A stretch of DNA of 64,000 nt from JAWWOL01 sp963797535 (GCA_963797535.1 CAWCPQ010000001.1:2728001-2792000); one strand, 5' to 3'; shown: positions 54,073 to 62,745, numbered from the stretch's first letter. Translations and numbers: made by a program. The notes: generated by a model from the sequence alone, not told the origin.

Positions 54073-54122
54073 GAGTGTTGGCGCTCGTCCGCCGGATTCC
54101 GTGCACCTGAGCGCCAACACTC
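54073..54122. terminator. hairpin downstream of acyl-CoA dehydrogenase gene
   Basis: Perfect 13-bp stem GAGTGTTGGCGCT / AGCGCCAACACTC with a 24-base loop, 36 bases after the stop. Sister of the hairpin at 27537 by arm sequence and loop length. Confidence 0.65.
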
Positions 54123-54190
54123 CGACGCGCCCACGCTCAGGACAAGCTTCGTGTGTACGGGACTCAGCGCCGACTACGGCCGGCGGCGGT

Positions 54191-54337
54191 CTACTGCTGA
54201 TGCGGCTGCGGGACCGCTGGCGCGTCGTGGCGGATCGCGTCCGCGAGCTCTTCCTCGGGCCGCGGCGGGATGTCGGGCGTCAGCTCAAGCGACTCGATCT
54301 CGTGGTCCGGCTGCCGGATCTCCGGGTGCTCACTCAT
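54191..54337 (-). CDS. small acidic hypothetical protein
   Basis: A 48-residue protein, SEHPEIRQPDHEIESLELTP onward, Pro- and Glu-rich, ending PQPHQQ. GGAGG eight bases before ATG 54337 is a strong ribosome site, which is the chief evidence. Probably unstructured. It stands alone between convergent and divergent genes; function unknown. Confidence 0.6.
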   Translation of the reverse strand: MSEHPEIRQPDHEIESLELTPDIPPRPEEELADAIRHDAPAVPQPHQQ

Positions 54338-54440
54338 GGACGCCTCCATCTGCCGCGGTCTCTCACCAGTCTCTCTCCGCCATGGCTGTCCTGTCCGAAA
54401 TCCGCCAGTGCCCGAGCTGATCGCCGGGTACAAAGGACAC

Positions 54441-55892
54441 ATGCTCCTTGACCACGACGCCTGCTACCGGGCCGTCAGCAGCCGCGACAGCCGGTTCGAC
54501 GGCCGGTTCTTCACCGCTGTCCGCACGACCGGGATCTACTGCCGCCCGATCTGTCCGGCCCGTACTCCGTTGCAGAAGAACGTCGAGTTCTTCCCGCACG
54601 CAGCGGCAGCGGAGGCGGCCGGCTACCGCAGCTGTCTGCGTTGCCGCCCCGAGGCCGCGCCCGGCAGCCGCGCGTGGGACCACGCCGGCGACCTCGTTGG
54701 TCGCGGGCTGAGGCTCATCGCCGACGGGATCGTCGACACAGCAGGAGTTTCCGGTCTCGCCGGCAGTTTGGGCGTGAGCGAACGCCAGTTGCACCGGCTG
54801 TTCGTACAACGCCTCGGCGTCGGCCCCCTCGGCGTCGCGAGGACCCGGCGCACCCAGCTCGCGCTACGCCTCGTGCACGAGACGGACCTGCCCATCACCG
54901 ACATCGCGTTCGGTTCGGGATTCTCCAGCGTTCGCCAGTTCAACGACAGCATGCTCTCGGCGTACGGAAGGCCGCCGTCCGCGTTGCGCGGCGGGGTCAA
55001 ACGCCGACAGGGTACGGGCATCCGGCTTCCGCTTGCCTCACGAGCACCGCTCGACGTGTCCACGGTCACCGACTACCTCGCCGCCCGCGCAATCCCCGGA
55101 TCGGAAGAGGTCGGCCCCGGCTTCTACCGGCGCGCGGTCAGCAGCTCCACCGGCGGTGGCGTGCTCGAGATCAGCAGCCGGGCCGACCAGCTCACGTTGA
55201 GCCTGACCGGCACCGACATTGGTTACCTGGCAAGGGATGTAGCGGCGGCGCGACGAATGTTCGACCTCGACGCCGATCCCGCCTCGGTCTACGACGTGCT
55301 CAGTCAGGACCCGTTGCTCAAGCCGTTGCTGGACAAGAGGCCGGGGCTGCGAGTGCCGGGAGCGTACGACGGCTTCGAGCTGGCCGTACGCGCCGTGCTC
55401 GGCCAACAGGTGAGCGTGGCTGCTGCCACGACGTTCGCCGGCCGACTCGTGACTGCTCTGGGCACTCCGCTCGAGACTCCCGTAGGCACGGTCACCCACC
55501 TGTTCCCCCGACCCGCGACCGTTGCCGAGGGCGACCTCGGCAGCGTCGGGCTGACCGGCGCCCGTGCGGACACCGTACGAGGCCTCGCCCGAGCGGTCGC
55601 CGATGGCACGGTCCGACTGCATGCTGGCGCCGAACGGCAGAGTACGGAGGGCGCGCTCCGCAACCTCAAGGGCATCGGCCCCTGGACTGCCTCCTACATC
55701 GCTATGCGTGCCCTGCGTGACCCGGATGCCTTGCCCAGCAAGGATCTTGCGTTGGTGAAGGCGTTCCAGCGACTGTCCGGACAGCCGGCAACCGACCGAG
55801 ACCTTGAGAACCACGCCGAACGTTGGCGGCCCTGGCGCGGCTATGCCGCCGTACACCTGTGGGCCTCCCTCACCGACCAGGAGACAGCATGA
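54441..55892 (+). CDS. Ada-AlkA fusion: methyl-DNA sensing regulator and 3-methyladenine glycosylase
   Basis: A 483-residue fusion. Residues 1-75 are the Ada zinc domain with C34, C38, C65 and C68 (GIYCRPICPARTP ... RSCLRCRPE), one of which takes a methyl from DNA phosphotriesters. An AraC-type helix-turn-helix follows (LAGSLGVSERQLHRLFVQRL, DIAFGSGFSSVRQFN). Residues ~200-470 are AlkA: the N-terminal domain, the HhH motif LKGIGPWTASYIAMRALRDP, and the catalytic Asp in DALPSKDLALVKAF. It couples induction to base excision repair of alkylated bases. Overlaps the Ogt gene by ATGA, so it forms an adaptive-response operon. Confidence 0.95.
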   Translation: MLLDHDACYRAVSSRDSRFDGRFFTAVRTTGIYCRPICPARTPLQKNVEFFPHAAAAEAAGYRSCLRCRPEAAPGSRAWDHAGDLVGRGLRLIADGIVDTAGVSGLAGSLGVSERQLHRLFVQRLGVGPLGVARTRRTQLALRLVHETDLPITDIAFGSGFSSVRQFNDSMLSAYGRPPSALRGGVKRRQGTGIRLPLASRAPLDVSTVTDYLAARAIPGSEEVGPGFYRRAVSSSTGGGVLEISSRADQLTLSLTGTDIGYLARDVAAARRMFDLDADPASVYDVLSQDPLLKPLLDKRPGLRVPGAYDGFELAVRAVLGQQVSVAAATTFAGRLVTALGTPLETPVGTVTHLFPRPATVAEGDLGSVGLTGARADTVRGLARAVADGTVRLHAGAERQSTEGALRNLKGIGPWTASYIAMRALRDPDALPSKDLALVKAFQRLSGQPATDRDLENHAERWRPWRGYAAVHLWASLTDQETA

Positions 55893-56401
55893 TCACCGCA
55901 GCGACTCTGCAGACCCCCGCCGGACCACTCACCGTCCTCACCGATGAGGACGTCGTGGTGGCAGCCGGTTTCACCGATGACCCGGAACGCCTGGCAAGTC
56001 GGCTCCCGGACCAGCCGCACTACATCGTGGTCGATGACCTGGGCGACGTGACCAAGGCGATACTGCGCTGGCTGGACGGTGACCTCGATGCGCTGGACGA
56101 AGTGACCGTCAGCCAGGCGGGAACCCCGTACCAGCAAGCGATCTGGGCTGCTTTGGCTCAGATCCCGCCCGGCCGGACTGCATCCTACGCAGCCCTGGCG
56201 GAGCAGGCAGGCAAGCCGTTGGCTGCACGCGCTGCCGGGTCGGCATGCGGCCGGAACCTGATCGCGCCGTTCGTGCCCTGCCACCGTGCCGTCCGCAGCG
56301 GCGGCGGCCTCGGCGGCTACGAGTACGGCCTGGACGCCAAACGTTGGCTGCTCGACCACGAGCGGCGCCACACACCAGGCGACGCGGTGGTCCCTGATTG
56401 A
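55889..56401 (+). CDS. ogt: methylated-DNA--protein-cysteine methyltransferase
   Basis: A 170-residue O6-alkylguanine repair protein. The acceptor Cys131 is in IAPFVPCHRAVRSGGGLGGY; the DNA-binding helix-turn-helix includes RTASYAALAEQAGKPLAARA. ATG 55889 overlaps the Ada-AlkA stop. It reverses O6-methylguanine in one turnover and works with AlkA in alkylation defence. Confidence 0.95.
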   Translation: MITAATLQTPAGPLTVLTDEDVVVAAGFTDDPERLASRLPDQPHYIVVDDLGDVTKAILRWLDGDLDALDEVTVSQAGTPYQQAIWAALAQIPPGRTASYAALAEQAGKPLAARAAGSACGRNLIAPFVPCHRAVRSGGGLGGYEYGLDAKRWLLDHERRHTPGDAVVPD

Positions 56402-56546
56402 GCCGCGGTGGCTCATTGCTGTCCGTTTTGACGGCCGAAGGACGCCGACCGTCCTACTGACGGATCGCCAATCGACATGAATCCGATTCAGTCCCCGCCT
56501 TGTGCATAGGTGACATACGCCCACCCGCCCGCACCGACGGCCCTGG

Positions 56547-57440
56547 TCAGCCCCGCCAGTCGTGGAGGACCTCGGCGATGACGTACCTCGCCTGGTCGGC
56601 GAGCGGGACGTTGGTCTCCTTGTAGTACGGGAGCTGCAGGCATGCCTGCGACAGGGCCCACGCGCGGCTGCGCAGCCAGGTCGCGTCGTCGATGTCGAGC
56701 GCAGCGCGGAACGCCGGACGCAACGCCCGCGGGACGAGGTTCCACGCGACGCAGACATCGACGGCGGGGTCGCCCCGGCTCACCCCGGCGAAGTCGATCA
56801 GCCCGACGAGACGGCCGCCGCGTACGAGAAGGTTGCCGGGCGCGATGTCGGCGTGGATCCAGGTGCCTGGCGGCGGCTGGGTCGGCAGCGTGAACGCCTC
56901 GTCCCAGAGCGCGGTCACCGCCCCGACGTCGTCGACCAGGCCGGTCATCGCGGCGATCGACTCGCGCGTCACCCCGTCCCGGTTGTCGAAGGTCAGCCCG
57001 CGGTGGTTGGGCGGACCACCCGGCTCGTCGACCGCGTGCAGCACGTTGAGGCACTCGGCGATGTCGAGCACCAGCCGCTCGTCGACGTCGGCAGGGCGTG
57101 GGTTGTCGCCCGGCAGCCAGCTGTAGACCGACCAGTGCCAGGGGTAGCCCAGGTCGGGCTCCCCCATCGCCCTCGGCACCGGCGTCGCCACCGGGAGCCG
57201 AGGGCCGATCACCGGCAGCCACTGCTGCTCGTGCGCGACCGAGCCGGCGGCCCAGGAGACGCGCGGCAGCCGTACGGCGAGGTCGTCGCCGAGCCGGAAC
57301 ATCGCGTTGTCGGTGCCCGACGACGACGCGTGGGCCACCGGAAGGCCGGCCCACTGCGGGAACTGGCGTGCCACCAGTGCTCGTACGACGTCGTCGTCGA
57401 CGACCACCTCATCGTCGTGCATCCGCTGCGGTCCGGTCAT
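56547..57440 (-). CDS. aminoglycoside phosphotransferase family protein
   Basis: A 297-residue APH-fold kinase. Catalytic loop WIHADIAPGNLLV (HxDxxxxN) and the metal-binding GLIDFAGVSRGDPAVDV are intact; N-terminal strands near TDNAMFRLGDDLAVRLPR carry the ATP-binding region. The family phosphorylates antibiotics, sugars or other small molecules; relatives with WAGLPVAHASSSGTDN are common in actinobacteria and are not proven resistance genes. ATG 57440 (or 57422) lies nine bases after the stop of a small membrane protein. Confidence 0.87.
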   Translation of the reverse strand: MTGPQRMHDDEVVVDDDVVRALVARQFPQWAGLPVAHASSSGTDNAMFRLGDDLAVRLPRVSWAAGSVAHEQQWLPVIGPRLPVATPVPRAMGEPDLGYPWHWSVYSWLPGDNPRPADVDERLVLDIAECLNVLHAVDEPGGPPNHRGLTFDNRDGVTRESIAAMTGLVDDVGAVTALWDEAFTLPTQPPPGTWIHADIAPGNLLVRGGRLVGLIDFAGVSRGDPAVDVCVAWNLVPRALRPAFRAALDIDDATWLRSRAWALSQACLQLPYYKETNVPLADQARYVIAEVLHDWRG

Positions 57441-57448
57441 CGGCCGGG

Positions 57449-57661
57449 TCAGCGCGGCGGCAGGGCGGTGGTGCCCCGCACGGCCGCCCGGGACGCAGCC
57501 CGCAGATCGTCGTACGAACTGAACTCCGCCCGCTGACGTCCGCTCCGGCGGGCCATGAACGGACCCATCACAACGACCTCGAAAACGCCGAAGAGGATGC
57601 CGTTGACCAGTGCCCACCCCCACCAAGGGGCGTCGAGCAGCATTCGTCGCATGATGATCAC
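57449..57661 (-). CDS. small membrane protein upstream of the APH-like gene
   Basis: A 70-residue protein with one helix (WWGWALVNGILFGVFEVVVMG) and a basic, Ser-rich C-terminus (RRSGRQRAEFSSYDDLRAAS). GTG 57661 follows GAGGG by five bases. Very close to the next gene, so probably co-transcribed with it. Function unknown. Confidence 0.6.
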   Translation of the reverse strand: MIIMRRMLLDAPWWGWALVNGILFGVFEVVVMGPFMARRSGRQRAEFSSYDDLRAASRAAVRGTTALPPR

Positions 57662-57996
57662 CTTGCCCTCAAGGGCACCGACTACACCTCGATCGCAGGG
57701 CCCCGGATGTGGGTCTGCGCTGACGTCAACTCACACAGGTGCTCCGTCAACGAGCAGGCAGGACATGGGCGTCACCAGCATCACCCGAAACGGGTACCCC
57801 ACCGCCGCGGCCGAACCGGTCCTGGCTGAGTCCGGTCCGCACCCCGGTCGTATCTCCTACCAATGCGAGACAAGTCCGCGGATGCCACTTATGCACAAGT
57901 GGCTCGCCCGAATGTCTCGATCGCCGAGTGACACAGCCGGACCACCTAGTGGACGCCATCCGGCGGGCGCCGTCCCTGATGTCTGCGTCTGTTCGG
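57662..57996. other. non-coding gap with near-perfect palindrome
   Basis: 335 bases with no convincing gene on either strand. It contains a 20-bp palindrome-like site, GCCACTTATGCACAAGTGGC (57884-57903; nine of ten pairs match), and should hold the promoter of the small membrane protein and APH-like gene, which are transcribed leftward away from it. Confidence 0.45.
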
Positions 57997-58680
57997 CTAC
58001 CCGGGTACGAGGCCGTGCTGGTAGGCGTAGATGACTACCTGGACCCGGTCGCGCAGCATCAGCTTGTCGAGGATGCGGGCGACGTGGGTTTTGACCGTAC
58101 CCTCGCCGATGTAGAGCCGCTGGGCGATCTCGGTGTTCGACAGCCCGCGCGCGATCTCCAGCAGCACTTCCCGCTCGCGCTCGGTCAGACGCTTCAGCCC
58201 GGGTGGCTCCACTGCCGTGCCGGTCCCCGCCGACAGGCCTTGGTTGTCGGTCGATCTGGCCCCGAGGAACGTCTCGATCAGGCGCCGGGTGACCTGGGGT
58301 GCCAGCAGCGCCTCGCCGGCGGCAACTGCGTGCACACCATCAACGATGGTCTGCGGCGGGTCGGTCTTGAGCAGGAAGCCGGCTGCGCCGGCCTGCAGTG
58401 CGTCGAACACGTACTCGTCCAGTCCGTAGGTCGTCAGCATCAGCACCCGGCTGCGCGACCCGGCGGTGGTCAGGCGCCGGGTCGCCTCGATCCCGTCCAG
58501 CGTGGGCATCTGGATGTCCATCAGTACGACATCGGGGTCGAGCTCGCCGACCAGGTCGAGGCCGGCGGAACCGTCGGCGGCCTCGCCGACAACCTCGATG
58601 CCGGGGGCCGCGTGCAGGATCATGCGCAGCCCGCTGCGGACGACCGGCTGATCGTCGACGAGCAGCACCCTGACCGTCAC
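57997..58680 (-). CDS. NarL/FixJ-type response regulator
   Basis: A 227-residue regulator. Receiver: VLLVDDQPVVRSGLRMIL, Asp in VVLMDIQMPTLDG, Lys in FLLKTDPPQTIV. LuxR HTH: LTEREREVLLEIARGLSNTE then AQRLYIGEGTVKTHVARIL. A ~20-residue linker lies between. GTG 58680 overlaps the kinase stop (GTGA). Regulon unknown; it may control the membrane protein gene at 60013. Confidence 0.93.
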   Translation of the reverse strand: MTVRVLLVDDQPVVRSGLRMILHAAPGIEVVGEAADGSAGLDLVGELDPDVVLMDIQMPTLDGIEATRRLTTAGSRSRVLMLTTYGLDEYVFDALQAGAAGFLLKTDPPQTIVDGVHAVAAGEALLAPQVTRRLIETFLGARSTDNQGLSAGTGTAVEPPGLKRLTEREREVLLEIARGLSNTEIAQRLYIGEGTVKTHVARILDKLMLRDRVQVVIYAYQHGLVPG

Positions 58681-59846
58681 GTGACCGGCAGTGCGGCGTG
58701 TAGCTGCCAGGTGCCACCCTCGGTCAGGCCCGCGTCGAACCTGCCACCGAACACGGCCACCCGTTCGCGCAGTCCGGGCAGCCCGCGACCGCCGCTGGGT
58801 GTGCCGGAACCCGTTGCGGCTGCTGGATTGCAGACCAGAACCTCGAGCTCGTCGTTGGTGTAGGCCAGGACGACCCGGGTCGGTGTTCCGGCGGCATGCT
58901 TGAGCACGTTGGTCAGGCCTTCCTGGACAATGCGATAGGCCGAGAGCTCTACGGCTGCCGGCAGCTCGCGTGGCGCGCCCTCGATGGCGAGCTCGACGTC
59001 AAGGCCGGCGTCACGGGTGCGGGCGACGAGCGCCGGCAGGTCGGCCAGCGACGGCGGCGGGGTACGGGACGCGTCCGGCTCGTCACGCATCAGCCCGAGC
59101 AGCCGGCTCATCTCGGTGATGGCTTCCAAGCCGGTGCGACGTACCAGCTCCATCGCCGTACGAGCCTGTTCGGGGTCGCGGTCGAGCACCGCCTGAGCCG
59201 CCCCCGCTTGCAGTACGACAATGCCGAGGCTGTGGGAGATGATGTCGTGCAGTTCGCGTGCCATCCGGCGGCGCTCCTCCGCGCTTACCGCAGCCACCAG
59301 GGCTTCCCGGGTCCTGGCCCGTTCCTCCACGTCTCGCTCTACCGACTCGAGCCGCCTCTGCCGCCAACGGGTGGTCAGGCCGACCAGGAAGGTCAGACCG
59401 ACGATCGTCCAGTCATAGGTGGCGTCGCCGAACGACTTGATCTGCGCGTCGTTGAGGTCGTGCATCGCGACGCCGACCAGGAGCAGGACGAGCGGCGGCA
59501 GAACAGAGCGGGAGTGGGCGGCAGCGGAGTAAACGGCCACCAGCACGATGAACAGCGACGTGGGCGACTCCGAAGCACCGAAAATCACGGCTGGTAGGCC
59601 AATCGCGCCGACGGCGAGGGTCAGCGCCGCGACCGGATGCGTCCTACGCCACACCAGGCCCACGGCCGCCACAGCCATGACAAGGGAGTTGAACCAGGTC
59701 GGCCCGATCCACGCCGTACCAAAGAAGACGTCGAGCTGGGCCAGCACACCCAGCACCAGGGCAAGTACGCAATCAGTCGCCGAGCTGTCGATCCGGGCGG
59801 CGGCACTGCCCAGCCAACGCCAGACGGCCTGTGCGCGTGTCCTCAC
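58677..59846 (-). CDS. sensor histidine kinase (HPK7/NarL-partner type)
   Basis: A 389-residue kinase with four to five membrane segments in residues 22-145 (DCVLALVLGVLAQLDVFFGT, WFNSLVMAVAAVGLVW, LIFIVLVAVYSAAAH region, YDWTIVGLTFLVGL) and a coiled linker. His is in RRRMARELHDIISHSLGIVV, N-box AYRIVQEGLTNVLKHAAG, G-box GRGLPGLRERVAVFGG. GTG 59846 may be leaderless: TATCTT, a TAnnnT -10 box, lies seven bases ahead and no ribosome site is seen. Stimulus unknown. Confidence 0.9.
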   Translation of the reverse strand: MRTRAQAVWRWLGSAAARIDSSATDCVLALVLGVLAQLDVFFGTAWIGPTWFNSLVMAVAAVGLVWRRTHPVAALTLAVGAIGLPAVIFGASESPTSLFIVLVAVYSAAAHSRSVLPPLVLLLVGVAMHDLNDAQIKSFGDATYDWTIVGLTFLVGLTTRWRQRRLESVERDVEERARTREALVAAVSAEERRRMARELHDIISHSLGIVVLQAGAAQAVLDRDPEQARTAMELVRRTGLEAITEMSRLLGLMRDEPDASRTPPPSLADLPALVARTRDAGLDVELAIEGAPRELPAAVELSAYRIVQEGLTNVLKHAAGTPTRVVLAYTNDELEVLVCNPAAATGSGTPSGGRGLPGLRERVAVFGGRFDAGLTEGGTWQLHAALPVT

Positions 59847-60012
59847 ATTCGAAAGATACGCGCGGCCTGGCGCCGAGCACGTCTACCTCGAGGCAGACCC
59901 GCGACTCCGCCTGCAGGCAGAGGCCAATCGACCGCGACGCAGACGACGGCGACGGTCCTTGAACCCCACGGTGTGAGGGTCGGAATCCTTCCACTCCACC
60001 GGAGGCCATGCC

Positions 60013-60477
60013 ATGACCACTCTCACCACCCCGACCGCTGGCCGTACGACCAGCTGGACGCCCATCACCATCGCCGGCGTCGCCCTAGGCCTGAACGCGC
60101 TGTTCATGGTCCTCATCAACCTGTTCATGAACCGGCCCAACCACGACAACATCGCCAGCACCGATGTCTACGTCGGCGCGTTCGTCCTCGCCGGCAGCGC
60201 TGTCGTACTCATCGCGGCACGACTGGCCTGGGCCAACCCCGGCCGGTGCGCGAAAGCGGCGCTGACGCTCGGCATCTTGGTCGTCCTGGCCACCCCGGTG
60301 TGGTTCACACTGCTCCAGCCGACGCTCGGGATCGGCGCGGTCGCCCTGGCTATGCGCGCCCGCGAACTGGGCGTGCGCAGCCGCATGACGACGGTGTCCC
60401 TCGTACTCGGCTCGCTCGGCATTCTCGTCGGTGTCGCCTTCGCCGCAGGCTCATTCGTCCACTACCTGGCTGCTTGA
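60013..60477 (+). CDS. four-helix membrane protein
   Basis: A 154-residue integral membrane protein divergent from the two-component pair. Four hydrophobic segments: ITIAGVALGLNALFMVLINL, VYVGAFVLAGSAVVLIAARL, ALTLGILVVLATPVWFTLL and VSLVLGSLGILVGVAFAAGS. GGAGG about ten bases before ATG 60013. A DUF4064/DUF4190-like small membrane protein is possible. Its place across from the kinase suggests it may be a target or sensor partner. Confidence 0.75.
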   Translation: MTTLTTPTAGRTTSWTPITIAGVALGLNALFMVLINLFMNRPNHDNIASTDVYVGAFVLAGSAVVLIAARLAWANPGRCAKAALTLGILVVLATPVWFTLLQPTLGIGAVALAMRARELGVRSRMTTVSLVLGSLGILVGVAFAAGSFVHYLAA

Positions 60478-60497
60478 CCTGCGGATCTCCCGTCGGT

Positions 60498-60531
60498 CCT
60501 CCGGACGGCGAGCCTGCTTGCCGACCGGAGG
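60498..60531. terminator. hairpin after the four-helix membrane protein
   Basis: CCTCCGG / CCGGAGG arms enclosing GGC / GCC separated by a symmetric two-base bulge, 20 bases after the stop. No U-tract. Likely terminator. Confidence 0.5.
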
Positions 60532-60767
60532 GCCACCAGCCCGGCTGCGGCTCCGTTCAGGGATCGTCCACCGGCGCACCGGCGCAGCGGTCAAGGTTCG
60601 GCGTTCGGCGTTCGGCGACGGTGCGCGGCCCCACCGGTGCGGGTTGCAACCGTTGGCTTGCGCAGGGCGGCGGGCTGACCTCGGGCGCTGAGGTGATTTC
60701 TGTACCAGGTGTCAACGCGTCCTTCCCTGTGTGCGTGAGATCGGGTAGACCGACCACAGGGAGAGGC

Positions 60768-61286
60768 ATGGATCGGCGCCAGGAGTTGGAGTTCGAGAAG
60801 TTCGTGCACGGCTCCGGCCGGCAGCTACTGCGGACCGCGGTGCTGCTGGTGGGCGACCTGGGTCATGCCGAGGATTTGGTGCAGGTGGCGCTGGAGCGGA
60901 CCGCCCGGCACTGGACCCGGCTCGCCGGAGCCCCGGAGGCCTACGCGCGGGTCGTGCTGGTCAGGCTGGCCACGGACCGGTGGCGCCGAAGGAGCAGACG
61001 GGTAGCGGAGGTCCTCACCGACCCGCCGGAATCATCCGACCGGGACTTCGCCACCGACGTCGTGACACATCAGTCGCTGATCAACGCGTTAGCGACGCTG
61101 ACGCCCCGGCAGCGGGCTGTGCTGATCCTGCGCTACTTCGACGACCTGAGCGTGGAGCAGACAGCCGACGCCCTGGAGGTCAGTGCGGGCACGGTCAAGA
61201 CGACCGCGTTCCGCGCCGTCGCACGGCTCCGCACGACCATGCCGGCGCTGGACGCCGAACTCTTTCCCTCGGAGACACCGTCATGA
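60768..61286 (+). CDS. ECF sigma factor (SigE-like)
   Basis: A 172-residue sigma factor. Region 2: LLRTAVLLVGDLGHAEDLVQ and VALERTARHW; region 4: LTPRQRAVLILRYFDDLSVE with ADALEVSAGTVKTTAFRAVA. GGGAGAGG directly precedes ATG 60768. The 290 bases upstream are free of genes and contain the 7-base unit GTTCGGC three times in tandem (60596-60616). It overlaps the membrane protein start (ATGA). Confidence 0.92.
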   Translation: MDRRQELEFEKFVHGSGRQLLRTAVLLVGDLGHAEDLVQVALERTARHWTRLAGAPEAYARVVLVRLATDRWRRRSRRVAEVLTDPPESSDRDFATDVVTHQSLINALATLTPRQRAVLILRYFDDLSVEQTADALEVSAGTVKTTAFRAVARLRTTMPALDAELFPSETPS

Positions 61287-61957
61287 CCACGATTGAGCAG
61301 TTGCTGCGAGAGGCGCTCACCGCCGGTACCGAGGACGTTCCGCAGCTGCGGTCCGGCGCGGCCCGCAGCGCCCTGCGCAGCAATCACCGTAGGAGCCGGG
61401 TCCGTCTTGCCGCACTGTCAACCGCCATCGTGCTGGCCACCGTGGGCGTGGGGGCCTACGCGGTGAGTCGGCAGCCGGCCACAGACGTCGGCCCAAGCCG
61501 AGGACCGCGGCCCTCTGCGGCTGTTCCGCACCCGGTCTACTCCGGCTTCCGGGGCGTCGGCGATTCCGCCCCCGGCCCTGCCGACCTGGTGGCCGTGACG
61601 TTGCCCGACTCGGTGCCGGCGGCCCAGCTGGTGCCTGGCTCGGAAACCTACTCGAGGGATGCCGGCCACTGGACCAAGTACATCCAGCTAAGCCGCCCGG
61701 GCATCGACCGGTTTCTTGGCGTCGTCCTCGTGACCAAGGCCTCCGTCAAGCCTCCCCTGAACCCGTCGCTCCCGTCACCGGCCGCCAAAACCCTGACGGT
61801 CACCGGACGCCCGGCAACCGAGTGGGTCAGCGGCGGCGACCATTGGGTCTTCTTCACCGCCGGGCAGTTCACCGTCGAGGTCTATGCCTCAGACAAGGCG
61901 TTCACCACGCCGCAGATGGTCGCTGTGGCGGATGCACTCCAAGGTCTACCCAAATAG
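61283..61957 (+). CDS. single-pass membrane protein paired with ECF sigma factor
   Basis: A 224-residue protein: ~40 cytoplasmic residues (TIEQLLREALTAGTEDVPQL), a helix (LAALSTAIVLATVGVGAYAV) and an outer domain ending VEVYASDKAFTTPQMVAVAD. Organisation matches the partners of the sigma factors at 18.8 and 39.4 kb, suggesting a common regulator class although no zinc motif is present. Its ATG overlaps the sigma stop. Confidence 0.78.
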   Translation: MTTIEQLLREALTAGTEDVPQLRSGAARSALRSNHRRSRVRLAALSTAIVLATVGVGAYAVSRQPATDVGPSRGPRPSAAVPHPVYSGFRGVGDSAPGPADLVAVTLPDSVPAAQLVPGSETYSRDAGHWTKYIQLSRPGIDRFLGVVLVTKASVKPPLNPSLPSPAAKTLTVTGRPATEWVSGGDHWVFFTAGQFTVEVYASDKAFTTPQMVAVADALQGLPK

Positions 61958-62219
61958 GCGCGGCATCGGAAGCCTCAGCGCGCCTGCGATGCCTATAGAT
62001 ACGGGGCGTCGCAATCGGAAAGCGACCGATGTGGAGCCCTACCGGGACTGCGACAACAGCGACGTCTCCATCTGCCGGTCGCGGATCGACCTCCGGTGCG
62101 GGGTGATGCTCCGCTGACCGATCCTCGACCGGACACTGGCTCAGCGACCGTCGATCGGGAACCTTGCCGCGATTTCAGCGTCCAATGCAAAGGCGGACGC
62201 GGCTACAGCGGGGACGACG

Positions 62220-62745
62220 ATGCGACAGACGCGATCCATCGGGCGAGCGTTGGCGATGGTGACGCTTCTCATCACGGTGTCGGCGGGTTGCCGCGGTGCT
62301 TCGAGGTCCTCCGCTGGCTCGGCGGCGGGGTCCGGTGCGAAGCTCCGCGAAGGCCGGGGTCTCCGCACAGGTGACCCCGGCCGTCCCTACGGCAGCCCAG
62401 TTCGTCACGCCATCGGTGCTGGCGTCCACGACATGCGGTAGGTCCGGGCTCATCGCCGAGACCGTCACCTCGTACGAGTACCTGCTGAATTGCGCGAGCA
62501 AGAACCTTGATCCACCTCCCGGGCTTCGTATCCCCCTCGGCGGCCAGGTGCACATTGTGGGCGCTTTAGTCAGTGAACCCGGCGTCACGTTGGCGGCGAA
62601 CTCGGCTGCCGTCAGCGTGGACGGATTCGATGTCACCGGCGTCTCCCGTGGGACGTCAGATGTCTTGGTCAGTGGCAAGCCTTGCCTTGGGCTGGGCGCT
62701 ACCGGAGTTTCGCCCTGCCCGTTGTTCATTGTCACGGTGTCGTGA
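62220..62745 (+). pseudogene. lipoprotein interrupted by +1 frameshift
   Basis: ATG 62220 with GGGGA seven bases ahead starts a signal peptide, GRALAMVTLLITVSAGC, then a Ser/Gly linker. Near 62340 one extra base shifts the frame; deleting it joins SGSGA-type linker to KAGVSAQVTPAVPTAAQFVT and a ~120-residue domain (VTSYEYLLNCASKNL, VSVDGFDVTGVSRGTSDVLV, GKPCLGLGATGVSPCP) to the stop at 62745. Three Cys could pair. Unknown family; stands between two sigma/membrane pairs. Confidence 0.7.

Noticed and set aside
56547..57440. Antibiotic resistance gene call for the APH-fold protein
   Set aside because: The fold is shared by many non-resistance kinases; no specific resistance signature is seen.
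60596..60616. GTTCGGC repeated three times upstream of the 60768 sigma gene
   Set aside because: Short perfect 7-base repeat could be chance or slippage; no palindrome or promoter motif ties it to regulation.
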